A stretch of DNA of 64,000 bases, taken from the NCBI GenBank assembly GCA_029907105.1, contig JARYMM010000001.1, positions 119,276 through 183,275 on the forward strand. The letters are read 5' to 3'. Positions within the stretch are counted from its first letter, which is position 1, and every line of letters starts with the position of its first letter. The notes under the pieces were generated by a model. It was not told the origin of the DNA. It made no database searches and saw only the letters and a program-made list of their open reading frames with translations. Source of the stretch: Anaerolineae bacterium. GTDB taxonomy: Bacteria; Chloroflexota; Anaerolineae; UBA3071. A program made the translations under genes and the position numbers. Of the stretch, positions 1 to 8,187 are shown in pieces.

Positions 1-175
1 TGGTACATTGGTAAACTGGTACATTGGTAAACTGGTACATTGGTAAACTGGTACATTGGTAAACTGGTACATTGGTGAACTGGTGCGCTGTACCACTCTA
101 CCAATCTACCACTCTACCACTCTACCACTCTACCACTCTACCAGTCTACCAATCTACCAGTCTGCCAATCTGCCG
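1..175. repeat. Tandem and inverted short repeats at left edge
   Basis: Positions 1-80 hold five copies of a 16-base unit of the form TGGTACATTGGTAAAC, the last with one change. From about 91 to 175 the complementary theme runs as CTACCACT/CTACCAGT/CTACCAAT units of 7-8 bases. The two blocks are roughly reverse complements, so the stretch can fold into a long imperfect hairpin. The right block also encodes the last residues and stop codon of the PfkB gene. The array may continue beyond the window edge. Confidence 0.85.
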
Positions 176-1102
176 ATTCCTCTCGATCCCCACTCCTTTG
201 TACAGCGCCTCCACCTCGGCGCGGGTGCCCACGCTGACCCCTTCGCCCATGGCCGAGGCCGTGCCCGCGGCCACACCCCAGCGGGCCACATCCTCTAGCG
301 CCAGCCCCTGTCCCAGCGCCCAGATGATGCCGGCCAGCAGGGCATCGCCGGCGCCGGTGGGGTTGCGCACGGCCACTGCCGGCGGCCTGGCCCACACAGC
401 TTCTTCCGACGAAGCCAGCAACAGGCCATCGCCGCCCAGCGACAGGGCCACCATCTCGATCCCCAGGTCCAGGAGGCGAGCGACGGCGTCAAAGGCCTCG
501 GCCTGGGAGGCGATCTCCCGCCCGGTCACCTGTGCTGCCTCCAGGGCGTTGGGCTTGACCAGGGTGGGCCTGGCGGCGCAACCCAGGCGCAGGGGCTCGC
601 CGCTGGTGTCAAGGAAGGCCTTCGCCCCCCGCTCCCGCAGCAGGGCGATGAGCCGGGCGTAGAAGTCGGCGGGCACGCCGGGCGGCAGGCTGCCGGCGAG
701 CACCCAGATGTCCCCCTGTCGCGCCCGCCCGGCCGCTTGCTTCAGGAACCGCTGCACCTCGTCCGCCTGTACTGTGGGCCCGGCTTCGTTGACCTTGATG
801 TAACGCGCCGACTGCGCTTCGCGCACGATGATGTTGCTGCGTGTTTCGCCGGCGATGTGCACGAATTCGGTAGCGATTCCCAGCTCCTGCAGGCCGCGTT
901 CCAGCATCTGCCCCGTGGCTCCGCCGACGAAGCCCATGGCCGTGGATTCCACGCCCAGCGCCTTCAGCGCCCGCGAGACGTTGAACCCCTTGCCGCCCCA
1001 ATCAAGTCGTACCTCCGTGGCCCGCGTCACCTCGTCGAAGAGGATGCGCGGCACGGTCAGCGTGCGGTCCAGCACGGGGTTGGGCGTCACGGTGACGATC
1101 AC
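146..1102 (-). CDS. 1-phosphofructokinase-like PfkB family sugar-phosphate kinase
   Basis: Predicted 318-residue ribokinase/PfkB-superfamily kinase of the 1-phosphofructokinase/tagatose-6-phosphate kinase branch, which phosphorylates a ketose phosphate in the cytosol with ATP. The N-terminus has the branch hallmark TPNPVLDRT (about 6-14), the substrate loop GGKGFN (36-41) and, near residue 250, the anion-hole/catalytic motif NPTGAGD. The GTG start overlaps the stop of the upstream MFS gene by 4 bases (GTGA), indicating translational coupling. The last ten or so residues (RQIGRLVDW and neighbours) are translated from the left-edge repeat and are probably not part of the ancestral protein. The neighbouring mannitol-1-phosphate dehydrogenase makes fructose-6-phosphate, so the exact substrate (fructose-1-P or tagatose-6-P) remains open. 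Confidence 0.85.
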   Translation of the reverse strand: MIVTVTPNPVLDRTLTVPRILFDEVTRATEVRLDWGGKGFNVSRALKALGVESTAMGFVGGATGQMLERGLQELGIATEFVHIAGETRSNIIVREAQSARYIKVNEAGPTVQADEVQRFLKQAAGRARQGDIWVLAGSLPPGVPADFYARLIALLRERGAKAFLDTSGEPLRLGCAARPTLVKPNALEAAQVTGREIASQAEAFDAVARLLDLGIEMVALSLGGDGLLLASSEEAVWARPPAVAVRNPTGAGDALLAGIIWALGQGLALEDVARWGVAAGTASAMGEGVSVGTRAEVEALYKGVGIERNRQIGRLVDW

Positions 1103-2283
1103 GATCGCGCCTCCGCCCCGCGGCGGGCCAGCAGCTCGAACAGCGCCATCATGACCAGCGTGGTCACGGCCAGGAAGGGGCCAATGACCTCCAGGCTCAG
1201 CCTCTCCGCCAGGACGCCCACCAATCCGGGCAGCACGGCGATGCCCACGCTGGCTGCGGCGACCTGAAAGCCAATGGCGTTGGCGGCGTGGCTCGTGCCC
1301 ACCCAGTGCGGCGTTCGGGAGACCATCGAAGGGAACAGCAGCGCCACGCCGAAGCCGATCACGGCCAGCCCCAGGAAGCTGACCAACTCGCTCACGTTCC
1401 ACCAGATCAGCGCCGATCCGATCAGGATGCCCAACATGCACAGCCGCAGCAGCCGTTCCACGCCGATGCGGTCGGCGACGCTGCCCAGCACCAGGCGGCC
1501 CGCCGTCAGGCTGGCCCAGTAGACGCTGAGCCAGAGGCTGGCCGTGGTGGGAGCCACGGCGCGGCCCTCGGTGAAGAGGGTGTAGGACCACTGCCCGGCT
1601 ATGAACTCGATGCCGGGATGCAAGATGAACAGAGCAATGCCCAGCCAGACCGCAGGCTGCCGCAGAGAGTCCAGGGTGCGGGCGTTGTCGGCCACAGGCC
1701 TGCCGCCATTGGCCGCAACTGCTGAGGGCGTGGCCAATTGCCAGTGCCGGCGTGTGAGGCCGTAGGCTGCCGCCAGCGCTACCTCCAGGACGACCACGAT
1801 CAGGTAGCCCCAGCGCCACGACCGCCCGGCGTTGAGCATGGCGGTCATGATCAGCGGCCCAAAGGTGACGCCGATGCCGAAGCAGGCATGGAGCCAGTTC
1901 ATGTGCCGGGCCTCGTAGTGTTTGGCCACGTAGGTATTCAGGCCGGCGTCCACTGTGCCCGAGCCCAGTCCCAGCAGCAGCCCGAAGGCGACCATCGTCC
2001 ACCAGTTGGGAGCCAGGACATAGCCCAACATGCCGGCACCCATCAGGATGCTGCTGCTCATCAGCAGTGTGACTTCGCCCCGCCAGGTGATCAGCCGGCC
2101 GCTGTTGAAGCTGGCCATGATGTAGCCGATGGTCACCGCGGTGAGCAGAGTGCCCAGCGCGTCCAGGGAGAGGCCAAATGATTGGCGAATGGAAGGCCAG
2201 GCCACGCCCAGCAGCCCGTTCGGCAGGCCCAAAAGGATGTAGCTGGCAAAGGCAATGAACAGGATCAGGATAGGTTTTCTCAC
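1099..2283 (-). CDS. MFS sugar permease
   Basis: A 394-residue major facilitator superfamily transporter with about twelve hydrophobic segments. It resembles the fucose-permease/sugar MFS group (for example LHACFGIG in the middle of the N-terminal half and a charged loop WRGEV after TM2). It most likely imports a sugar or sugar alcohol for the adjacent kinase and dehydrogenases. The start chosen is the GTG at 2283, preceded by AAGGAG at 5 bases; a longer frame would begin inside the short repeat at 2296-2337. Its stop overlaps the start of the PfkB kinase, so the two are cotranscribed. The substrate cannot be read from the sequence. Confidence 0.85.
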   Translation of the reverse strand: MRKPILILFIAFASYILLGLPNGLLGVAWPSIRQSFGLSLDALGTLLTAVTIGYIMASFNSGRLITWRGEVTLLMSSSILMGAGMLGYVLAPNWWTMVAFGLLLGLGSGTVDAGLNTYVAKHYEARHMNWLHACFGIGVTFGPLIMTAMLNAGRSWRWGYLIVVVLEVALAAAYGLTRRHWQLATPSAVAANGGRPVADNARTLDSLRQPAVWLGIALFILHPGIEFIAGQWSYTLFTEGRAVAPTTASLWLSVYWASLTAGRLVLGSVADRIGVERLLRLCMLGILIGSALIWWNVSELVSFLGLAVIGFGVALLFPSMVSRTPHWVGTSHAANAIGFQVAAASVGIAVLPGLVGVLAERLSLEVIGPFLAVTTLVMMALFELLARRGAEARS

Positions 2284-2295
2284 AAGCACTCCTTC

Positions 2296-2337
2296 GGCAA
2301 ATCGGCAAATCAGCAAATCGGCAAATCAGCAAGTTGC
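2296..2337. repeat. Short tandem repeat between MFS and mtlD genes
   Basis: A run of GCAAATCG/GCAAATCA units. Read on the minus strand it forms the C-terminal residues and stop codon of the mannitol-1-phosphate dehydrogenase (tail LADLPIC), so it has been recruited as coding sequence. Confidence 0.75.
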
Positions 2338-3542
2338 TCCTTGCCCCTCGCCTCTCGCAACTGGCGATGACGTTCCCGCACCAGGGCCGCCAGCGGCTCA
2401 TCCGGGGCGATGCCGCTTACCTCGGCCAGGACCGCATCGAAGCCCTGGGCGGCGATGCGCTGCTGCAACGCTACTGCCAGCGGGTCGGCGGGGTCGTCGA
2501 AGCAGTAGCCGGCGGCGATGCCCCAGCTCAGCGCCTGCGGCGTCACCCCGGCCCGTTCGGCCAGCCGCGCCGCGCCCACCAGCCGGTCCTCGGGAGCGAG
2601 CTTGCGCAGCGGGTCGCGGGCCAGCCGGAAGACCGTATCGCCCAGGGCGCGGTTGGCGAAGCGGCGCACGATGTCGGCGGCGTGCGCTTCCAACCAGACG
2701 GCATCCACGCCGTGCACGGCGACGATGCCGGCCCTGGACTCGGCCAGTGCCGCCTCCAGCAGCGGGCGGATGGCCGGGTCGTCCAGTGCTTCGTAGGCGT
2801 AGGTGTGGCCGCGCTGGTAACCCAGGTAGCCGAGCAGGGCATGGCCGCAATTGTGGATGTAGAGCTTGCTGGCCGTGTAGGCGGCGAAGTTATCCATTGG
2901 CTCCAGGCCGACGATGGCCGGGATGGGGCCGACAAAGCCGCTGCGGTCCACCGGCAGCACCTTGTACGGCTCGACGACGATGAAGCTGGGGTCCCGTGCC
3001 CGCATCTCCGGTGTGGGCGGCGGCACCATGCGGGCGATGACCGTATCCACGAAGCCGACGCGCCGTAGCCAGGCGTCCCTGTGCGTCGCCGGCAGGTGCT
3101 CGCTCACCATGCGCCGGAAGGTGGCCGCGGCGTCCTTCAGGTTCTCGCAGACGATGATATTTAACGGGTTCCGGGTTTCGGGTTCGAAGGTTCCAGGTTC
3201 AGAGCCCGCGAACCTGCGTGTGATGCCCGCGGCCACCAGGGGGGCGATCTGGGGCAGCGCCCGCGCCCCGACGGCAGTGGCGGCGATCTCGGCCTCGGCC
3301 AGGGCCTGGGCCACGGCTGCCGTGTCGCCGGCGTGCAATGCCCGCACCGGCGAGATGGTCACCTCCTCGGCCCGGTCGTTGTCCACCAGACGGATGGTGT
3401 AGGCGCGGCGGGCGTTGAGCGCGTCAATTAACGGCTCATCCACGTCCACGAAGGTCACCTGGTAGCCCGACTCCGAGAAGAGCTGGCCCAGGAAGCCGCG
3501 CCCCACATTGCCGGCGCCGAAAATCACTGCCTGTTGGCTCAT
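2310..3542 (-). CDS. mtlD: Mannitol-1-phosphate 5-dehydrogenase
   Basis: A 410-residue NAD-dependent long-chain polyol dehydrogenase that converts mannitol-1-phosphate to fructose-6-phosphate. The N-terminal Rossmann signature GAGNVGRGFLG lies at 9-19, and the C-terminal helical domain carries the family motif KLYIHNCGHALLGYLGY. The second of two in-frame ATGs was preferred because GGAG lies 9 bases upstream of it, whereas it abuts the first. Two oddities stand out. Residues about 112-126 (SEPGTFEPETRNP) match a dispersed DNA repeat and look like an in-frame insertion just before the conserved PLNIIVCEN strand. The C-terminal LADLPIC tail is encoded by a simple repeat. Without these the protein is near the usual size of about 380 residues. 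It sits between an MFS permease and a second dehydrogenase. Confidence 0.9.
   Translation of the reverse strand: MSQQAVIFGAGNVGRGFLGQLFSESGYQVTFVDVDEPLIDALNARRAYTIRLVDNDRAEEVTISPVRALHAGDTAAVAQALAEAEIAATAVGARALPQIAPLVAAGITRRFAGSEPGTFEPETRNPLNIIVCENLKDAAATFRRMVSEHLPATHRDAWLRRVGFVDTVIARMVPPPTPEMRARDPSFIVVEPYKVLPVDRSGFVGPIPAIVGLEPMDNFAAYTASKLYIHNCGHALLGYLGYQRGHTYAYEALDDPAIRPLLEAALAESRAGIVAVHGVDAVWLEAHAADIVRRFANRALGDTVFRLARDPLRKLAPEDRLVGAARLAERAGVTPQALSWGIAAGYCFDDPADPLAVALQQRIAAQGFDAVLAEVSGIAPDEPLAALVRERHRQLREARGKEQLADLPIC
3164..3206. repeat. Dispersed repeat inserted in frame in mtlD
   Basis: The plus strand reads GGGTTCCGGGTTTCGGG followed by GTTCGAAGGTTCCAGG. The same words recur in the noncoding repeat at 8041-8187, and in mtlD they are translated as an extra loop rich in Glu, Pro and Thr. 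About 43 bases, with the frame maintained. Confidence 0.7.
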
Positions 3543-3561
3543 CACATCCATCTCCGCGGTG

Positions 3562-3596
3562 CCTTGTAGGACAAGATGGCATCTTGTCCTGCAAGG
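3562..3596. repeat. Palindromic hairpin between the zinc dehydrogenase and mtlD
   Basis: A 17-bp inverted repeat (one G-T pair) of the form CCTTGTAGGACAAGATG / CATCTTGTCCTGCAAGG. The core AGGACAA...TTGTCCT is shared with the hairpins at 29456-29485 and 38879-38906. No T-run follows on either strand, so it is a dispersed palindrome or mRNA-stabilising hairpin more likely than an intrinsic terminator. Confidence 0.75.
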
Positions 3597-3597
3597 C

Positions 3598-5349
3598 TCA
3601 CGCCAGCAGCTCGCGCAACAACTCCGCCTCGGCCTCGTTCGTCCACGTGTGCCCGCCTTCCAGCCTGGCGTACACCTTGGGCAGCTTTTCCTTCAGTTCG
3701 GGCAAGGGCGTGAGCTCCAGGCCGACGATTTGGGGGTAGATGACGATTTTGCCGGGGAAGCGTCCCTCGCTCACCGCCCGCAACCCCTCCTGGGCGCCGG
3801 CCAGCCCGGCCACGGCGGCCACCGATTGAGCCGGCGAGATGATGCCGCTTTCCGCCAGTTCGATCATGCGCTGCATGTCCTCGATGCTGGAGCCGCTGCT
3901 GCCGACGAAGCGCACCTGTCGCCCGTTGCGCACAGCGTTCAGGTCCAGCCGGGCGATGGTGCCCCGCGACAGCCCCACGAACAGGTTCATCACCCCGCCG
4001 GGGGCCAGGTAGGCGGTGGCCGCCTCGATGGCCTGTGGGCTGGCGGCCAGCACCACGATGTCGTCGAAGCCTCGGCCGCCCGTCAGCTCCTGCAGGCGGG
4101 CGTAGAACGCCTGGCTGCCCAGAACCTGCTCCGTCATGACGACCAACTCGATCCCCTGCTCCTGCGCCGAAGCGGCGTATTTCGTGGCCACGTCGGCAAT
4201 GCGCGGCGAACTCAGATTGGTGGCCACGAGCAGGCGTGGGCGAGGCGTCATCTGGATGGCCCGCTGCACGTGCATGTGCCCCATCGGGCCGGCGGCGCCG
4301 AGCACCCACACCGTGCCCTCGGGCTTCAGCGTGGAGCGTATGGGGGTGTAGGAAGCGGCGATGTCCGGCCCCGGGTTGCCGACGATGGTGATGTGGTCGT
4401 AGTGCAGCCGCCCCACGTCCACGTCCACTGGCTGGGGCAGTGGCTCGTCGCTGACCAGGTTGACGATGCCGCCGCGGGCCAACAGGGGCCAGAGGGGGGC
4501 GATGAGCCCGGGGCCGGCCGGCCCCAGGACGATGACGTCGTCCACCGGCTCCACGTCGGCGCTCACCTCCTGGCGCTCGACCACTTCCACGCCCAGCGCG
4601 GCGGCCCGCTCTTTCAGCCAGGCGGCAAAGGCTTCGCCCTGAGGGCCTGCCCGAAGGGCCGGCGGCACGTGGGTCAGCAACACCTTGCGGGGATGGGCGC
4701 GCTCGTCGAACCCTTTCCCTATCCCATAACCCCTATCCCCTGCTGCCTCGGCGCCGATGAACCAGGCCACGCCGCCGGGCTGCAGCCCCTGGCGGTAGTG
4801 GATGTTGTAGGCGGCCTCCACGCAGGCCCACGGTTCGGTGAGGGCGGCTTCGGCGTAGCCCGTCTCCGGCCGCACCGGCAGGAGATAACAGCCGTGATCC
4901 CCGCGCAGCACCTCATCGCCCACGACGCTATACTGGGAGAGGCCCCCTTGCAGCAGATAGCCGTAGGCCAGGTTACGCCCTTTATACCAGATATCGGCCT
5001 GCACGATGAAACGCTGCCCGACGGCGTATTGGCCGCGCATATTCTCCCCCACGCCGACGACGGTCAGCGCCACCTCGTGGCCCAGCACCACCGGCTGGCG
5101 GCGCATGTCCCGCCCGCGCAGGCGGGGATGTCCCTCGCCGGCGCGGATGACCTTGACATCGGAGTAGCAGAGGCCCACGGCGTCGTGGCGCACCAAAAGC
5201 TCGTCAGGGCCGAAGTCAGGCACGGGGGCCTGGACCGGCTGGCCGTCGCGCCCCAGGCTCTCGAAGCCCTGGCCGTACAGCGGCAGCAGCCAGTGGGTGG
5301 TAGGAATGGGCGTTTCCGCCCGTTTGTAGGAAGTGAACGTGTCGCTCAT
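3598..5349 (-). CDS. Zinc-type medium-chain dehydrogenase, long form
   Basis: A 583-residue MDR-superfamily oxidoreductase, much longer than the usual 340-400 residues. The N-terminal catalytic domain shows GLCYSDVKVIRAGE (zinc ligand Cys near 61) and the GHE motif near 93, then a structural zinc-less region. The C-terminal half contains a glycine-rich VLGAAGPMGHMH nucleotide-binding motif. The family resembles L-sorbose-1-phosphate reductases and similar sugar-phosphate reductases, which fits the mtlD/PfkB neighbourhood. Around residues 202-213 a GDRGYGIG segment is encoded by a low-complexity CCCTATCCC repeat and looks inserted. A second Rossmann-like block in the middle explains the length. 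The substrate is inferred only. Confidence 0.8.
   Translation of the reverse strand: MSDTFTSYKRAETPIPTTHWLLPLYGQGFESLGRDGQPVQAPVPDFGPDELLVRHDAVGLCYSDVKVIRAGEGHPRLRGRDMRRQPVVLGHEVALTVVGVGENMRGQYAVGQRFIVQADIWYKGRNLAYGYLLQGGLSQYSVVGDEVLRGDHGCYLLPVRPETGYAEAALTEPWACVEAAYNIHYRQGLQPGGVAWFIGAEAAGDRGYGIGKGFDERAHPRKVLLTHVPPALRAGPQGEAFAAWLKERAAALGVEVVERQEVSADVEPVDDVIVLGPAGPGLIAPLWPLLARGGIVNLVSDEPLPQPVDVDVGRLHYDHITIVGNPGPDIAASYTPIRSTLKPEGTVWVLGAAGPMGHMHVQRAIQMTPRPRLLVATNLSSPRIADVATKYAASAQEQGIELVVMTEQVLGSQAFYARLQELTGGRGFDDIVVLAASPQAIEAATAYLAPGGVMNLFVGLSRGTIARLDLNAVRNGRQVRFVGSSGSSIEDMQRMIELAESGIISPAQSVAAVAGLAGAQEGLRAVSEGRFPGKIVIYPQIVGLELTPLPELKEKLPKVYARLEGGHTWTNEAEAELLRELLA
4711..4742. repeat. CCCTATCCC-type repeat inside the dehydrogenase gene
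   Basis: Two closely spaced copies of CCCTATCCC with CATAAC between them lie within the coding region and add a short Gly-rich loop in frame. The same words (CCCCTATCCCC) occur in the noncoding repeat at 40841-40938. Confidence 0.5.
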
Positions 5350-5366
5350 CAGAACCTATGTCCCTG

Positions 5367-5477
5367 TCACCTTGTTTCCTTGTGTACTTGTCTACTCCTG
5401 ATGGTGGCGAACTCGTAGTTGCCGGAGCCCACCTCGATGATGGCCACGTCGCCCTCGAGTTGTATGGGGTCAGCATG
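5367..5477 (-). pseudogene. C-terminal remnant, possibly of a glycoside hydrolase
   Basis: About 36 codons remain open on the minus strand and read DPIQLEGDVAIIEVGSGNYEF then a short tail. The pattern G-x-V-x-I-x-E-V-G-S-G-x-Y-x-F is typical of the last beta strands of alpha-L-rhamnosidase-like (GH78) proteins. A stop codon and then a MITE-like repeat (5491-5625) lie immediately upstream, and no N-terminal part is found. It is interpreted as the leftover 3' end of a deleted gene. The family assignment is from memory of the motif and is weak. Confidence 0.35.
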
Positions 5478-5490
5478 TCAAAGTTTCCAG

Positions 5491-5625
5491 GTAACTGCCT
5501 ACCTTCAGCCTTGCAACGTGAGATATAGCGGTGGGCTGGCGTCATTGCGAGCCCCGCAGGGGCGAAGCCTGTTTCGATTCCAGGAGACTGCTTCGCTTCG
5601 CTCGCAGTGACAGGGTAGGCAGTTG
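5491..5625. repeat. MITE-like repeat family A, copy 1
   Basis: The element is bounded by inverted ends GTAACTGCCTACC / GGTAGGCAGTT and contains GATATAGCGGTGGG, GTCATTGCGAGCCCCG and GCTTCGCTTCGCTCGCAGTGACAGGG. Two more copies with the same order of words lie at 12482-12633 and 44454-44582. All three are intergenic. No coding capacity. Confidence 0.8.
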
Positions 5626-5658
5626 CGTTTCCAGACGGATCTCAAGAAACGTTTTCGG

Positions 5659-6489
5659 CTATCGTTCCGCATTCGCCGTCACCTCTTCGAGGAAAGCGCG
5701 CACGACGTCTATGTAGCGGGCGAATTGCTCGCGATGGATGCTGTGGCCCGCCCCTGGGATGTGGACAACACGGAGTTGGGGCATCAGCGCCTGCAAGGCC
5801 GTTGCATCTTCCGGCGTGACGATGGCGCCTCGCTCTGGGTCGGCCGTGATCAGGAGCGCCGGGCAGGTGATGCGCCGCACCGTTGCCGGCCAATCCACCG
5901 TTGCCGCCCCCTCTCGATTGAGGGCGTTGAAACTGAACCGCAGTTTCGAATCGGCCCAAGGTCCAAGCTCGGCCTCTGACCAACTGGGCGATGCGGCACG
6001 CTGTGCAGCGATCAACTCCTCGCGCGTCTTGCGTTTCAATTCGGTGATCCAGCCGCGCATCTGCGCCTGCCGCTCAGCACCGAATCTGGCCGGGGAGTCA
6101 GCCATCCACCATGCAGGCGGATCCTCGAGCAGGATGGCCCTCACCAGATCCGGGTATGTGCCCGCCAGCATAAGCGCTGTCGCCGCGCCCATGGAGTGTC
6201 CCAGCACAGCGGGGCGGTGCAATCCAAGCCCGGTGATCACGCCGGCCAGGTCACCCGCGTGCTCGGCAGAGCCATAACCCTGTTCCGGCCCATCCGATCG
6301 CCCGCGACCGCGGGCATCAACCATGATCACATCATAGTCCGCCTCCAGCACCTCAGCCACGGGCGTCCAGCACAGCCCGTCGTCGGAAAAGCCATGCGCC
6401 AGCACAACGGGTGGTTTATCACCACCCGTCCGCGTATAATGCAAGCGCAGGTCATTGACTTTGATATCACCAGATTGCCAAACGGCCAT
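5659..6489 (-). CDS. Alpha/beta hydrolase
   Basis: A 276-residue cytosolic serine hydrolase of the alpha/beta fold. The oxyanion HGF motif is at 32-34, the strand-5 acid site follows VDARGRGRSD, the nucleophile elbow GHSMGA has Ser99, and the catalytic His lies in IPGAGHS near residue 251. The start at 6489 is supported by GAGGAG seven bases upstream; an upstream in-frame ATG would overlap rhaB and lacks such a site. It follows rhaB by about 50 bases on the same strand and may be the last gene of the rhamnose operon, perhaps removing an ester group from a plant-derived rhamnoside or lactone. The substrate is unknown. Confidence 0.85.
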   Translation of the reverse strand: MAVWQSGDIKVNDLRLHYTRTGGDKPPVVLAHGFSDDGLCWTPVAEVLEADYDVIMVDARGRGRSDGPEQGYGSAEHAGDLAGVITGLGLHRPAVLGHSMGAATALMLAGTYPDLVRAILLEDPPAWWMADSPARFGAERQAQMRGWITELKRKTREELIAAQRAASPSWSEAELGPWADSKLRFSFNALNREGAATVDWPATVRRITCPALLITADPERGAIVTPEDATALQALMPQLRVVHIPGAGHSIHREQFARYIDVVRAFLEEVTANAER

Positions 6490-6538
6490 GTCTGACTCCT
6501 CTGAAATCTGTGACCTCGCCCCAGTAGAGCATCTACCA

Positions 6539-8023
6539 CTAGCCCACCTGCTCCAACAAGGCCAGAAAGCGGCTATAAGCCTCTTCCCATTCGGTCCCGC
6601 CGGCAGGTTCATAGGTGGCGACGTCGAAGGAATCGCGCACGATCCGCCGCCCCTCGTCCAGCGAAGCGATGTGGCCCATAGCCACGGCCTGCACCAGGAT
6701 GTTGCCGATGGAGGTCGCCTCCGCCGGGCCGGCCACGACCGGCCGCCCTGTGGTATTGGCGGTGAGTTGATTGAGCAGCCAGTTCCTGGAGCCGCCGCCG
6801 ATGATGTGGATGCTGGCGTAGGTGTGGCCCAGCAGGTCCTCCAGTTGCTCCAGCACGCGGCGATAGGCCAGGGCCAAACTCTCCAGCGCGCAGCGCACGA
6901 TGGCCCCTTTGTCCTGCGGCACCGGCTGGCCCGTCTCGGCGCAGTAGCTCTGGATCTTTTGCGGCATGTCGCCGGGCGGCAGGAAGCGATGGTCGTCCGG
7001 ATTCACCAGCGCGGCCAAGGGTTTGGCCTCGGCGGCCAGGCGGATCAGCTCATCCCACGACAGGTCCTCGCCAGCCTGCGCCCATTCGCGGCGGCACTCC
7101 TGCACCAGCCAGAGGGCCACGATGTTCTTCATGAAGCGGAAGGTGCCGGCAGCGCCGCCTTCGTTGGTGAAGTTATAGGCCAGCGCCCGTTCCGTGATGA
7201 GCGGCCGGTCAATCTCCACCCCCAGGATGGACCAGGTGCCGGAGCTGATGAAGGCGTGGTCGCGGCTGCGCGCCGGCACGGCGGCCACGGCCGAGCCGGT
7301 GTCGTGGCCGGCAGTGGCGATCACCGGCACGCCCGCGGCCCCCGTCTCCTCTGCCACCGTCGGATGCAGCGGGCCGAGCAGCGTGCCCGGCGGCACGATC
7401 TCGCCGAAGATGCGCGTGGGCAGCCCCAGCTTCTCCAGCATCGTCCAGGCCCAATCGCCGGCGCGGGGGTCGTAGCATTGGCTGGTGGTGGCGATGGTGA
7501 ACTCGCTGACCTTGCGCCCGGTGAGCCAGAAGTTGAAGAGATCGGGCATGTTGAGGAAGGTGCGGGCCGCCTCCAGTTGAGGAGACGCCTGCACCTGCAT
7601 GGCCAGCAGTTGGTAGAGGCTGTTCAGTTGCAGGAACTGGATGCCCGTGCGCTCGAAAATCTCCTCCCGCGGCACACGGCGGAAGGCCTCTTCCATCATG
7701 CCATCGGTGCGGCGGTCGCGGTAGTGGTAAGGATTGCCCAACAGCTCGTCGCGGGCGTCGAACAGGCCGAAGTCCACGCCCCAGGTGTCCAGGCCCAGGC
7801 TGACGGGGGCGCCACAGGTTTTGACGCACCTGGCCAGGCCGCATTTCACCTCCTCGAACAACCGCAGGACATCCCAGTGCAGGTTGCCCAGCACGCAGAT
7901 GGGGCCGTTGGGGAAGCGATGCACCTCCTCCAGCCGCAGCCGTTCCCCGTCGAAGCGGCCCACCACGGCCCGCCCGCTGCTGGCACCCAGGTCGAAGGCG
8001 AGAAAGTTGGCAGTTTTGACCAT
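6539..8023 (-). CDS. rhaB: Rhamnulokinase
   Basis: A 494-residue FGGY-family carbohydrate kinase that phosphorylates L-rhamnulose to L-rhamnulose-1-phosphate. The first ATP-binding motif DLGASSGRAVVG is near residue 10. The DTWGVDFGLFD segment around 80, GHDTGSAVAAVP near 240 and IIGGGSRNWLLNQLTA near 400 all match the RhaB subfamily. The ATG at 8023 has GGAGGG at four bases; the GTG directly before it is too close to that site. It belongs to the gene order aldolase - PHP protein - SDR - rhaB on the minus strand, downstream of rhaA. A 160-base gap with a dispersed repeat separates it from the SDR gene. Confidence 0.95.
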   Translation of the reverse strand: MVKTANFLAFDLGASSGRAVVGRFDGERLRLEEVHRFPNGPICVLGNLHWDVLRLFEEVKCGLARCVKTCGAPVSLGLDTWGVDFGLFDARDELLGNPYHYRDRRTDGMMEEAFRRVPREEIFERTGIQFLQLNSLYQLLAMQVQASPQLEAARTFLNMPDLFNFWLTGRKVSEFTIATTSQCYDPRAGDWAWTMLEKLGLPTRIFGEIVPPGTLLGPLHPTVAEETGAAGVPVIATAGHDTGSAVAAVPARSRDHAFISSGTWSILGVEIDRPLITERALAYNFTNEGGAAGTFRFMKNIVALWLVQECRREWAQAGEDLSWDELIRLAAEAKPLAALVNPDDHRFLPPGDMPQKIQSYCAETGQPVPQDKGAIVRCALESLALAYRRVLEQLEDLLGHTYASIHIIGGGSRNWLLNQLTANTTGRPVVAGPAEATSIGNILVQAVAMGHIASLDEGRRIVRDSFDVATYEPAGGTEWEEAYSRFLALLEQVG

Positions 8024-8040
8024 CACACCCTCCAGGAAAT

Positions 8041-8187
8041 CTCGAGTTCCGGGTTTCAGGTTTCGGGTTTCAAGCCTTCTTACCTGGAACCCTTCGGGCC
8101 GAGCCCTTCACTGCCTCTTCGTTCCTCAGAGCATGGTTCAGGGCAGGCCCTCAGGGCGAAGCCTGAAACCTTCGAACCTGAAACTAA
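8041..8187. repeat. Dispersed inverted repeat between the SDR gene and rhaB
   Basis: Words GGGTTTCAGGTTTCGGGTTTC on the left and CTGAAACCTTCGAACCTGAAAC on the right are reverse complements and flank a middle part with CCTTCGGGC. The right end overlaps the stop codon of the SDR gene. Fragments of the same words are inserted in mtlD at 3164-3206. Confidence 0.7.

Noticed and set aside
1-175. Possible CRISPR array at the left edge
   Set aside because: The units are contiguous 16- and 7-8-base repeats without unique spacers, and no cas genes are near.
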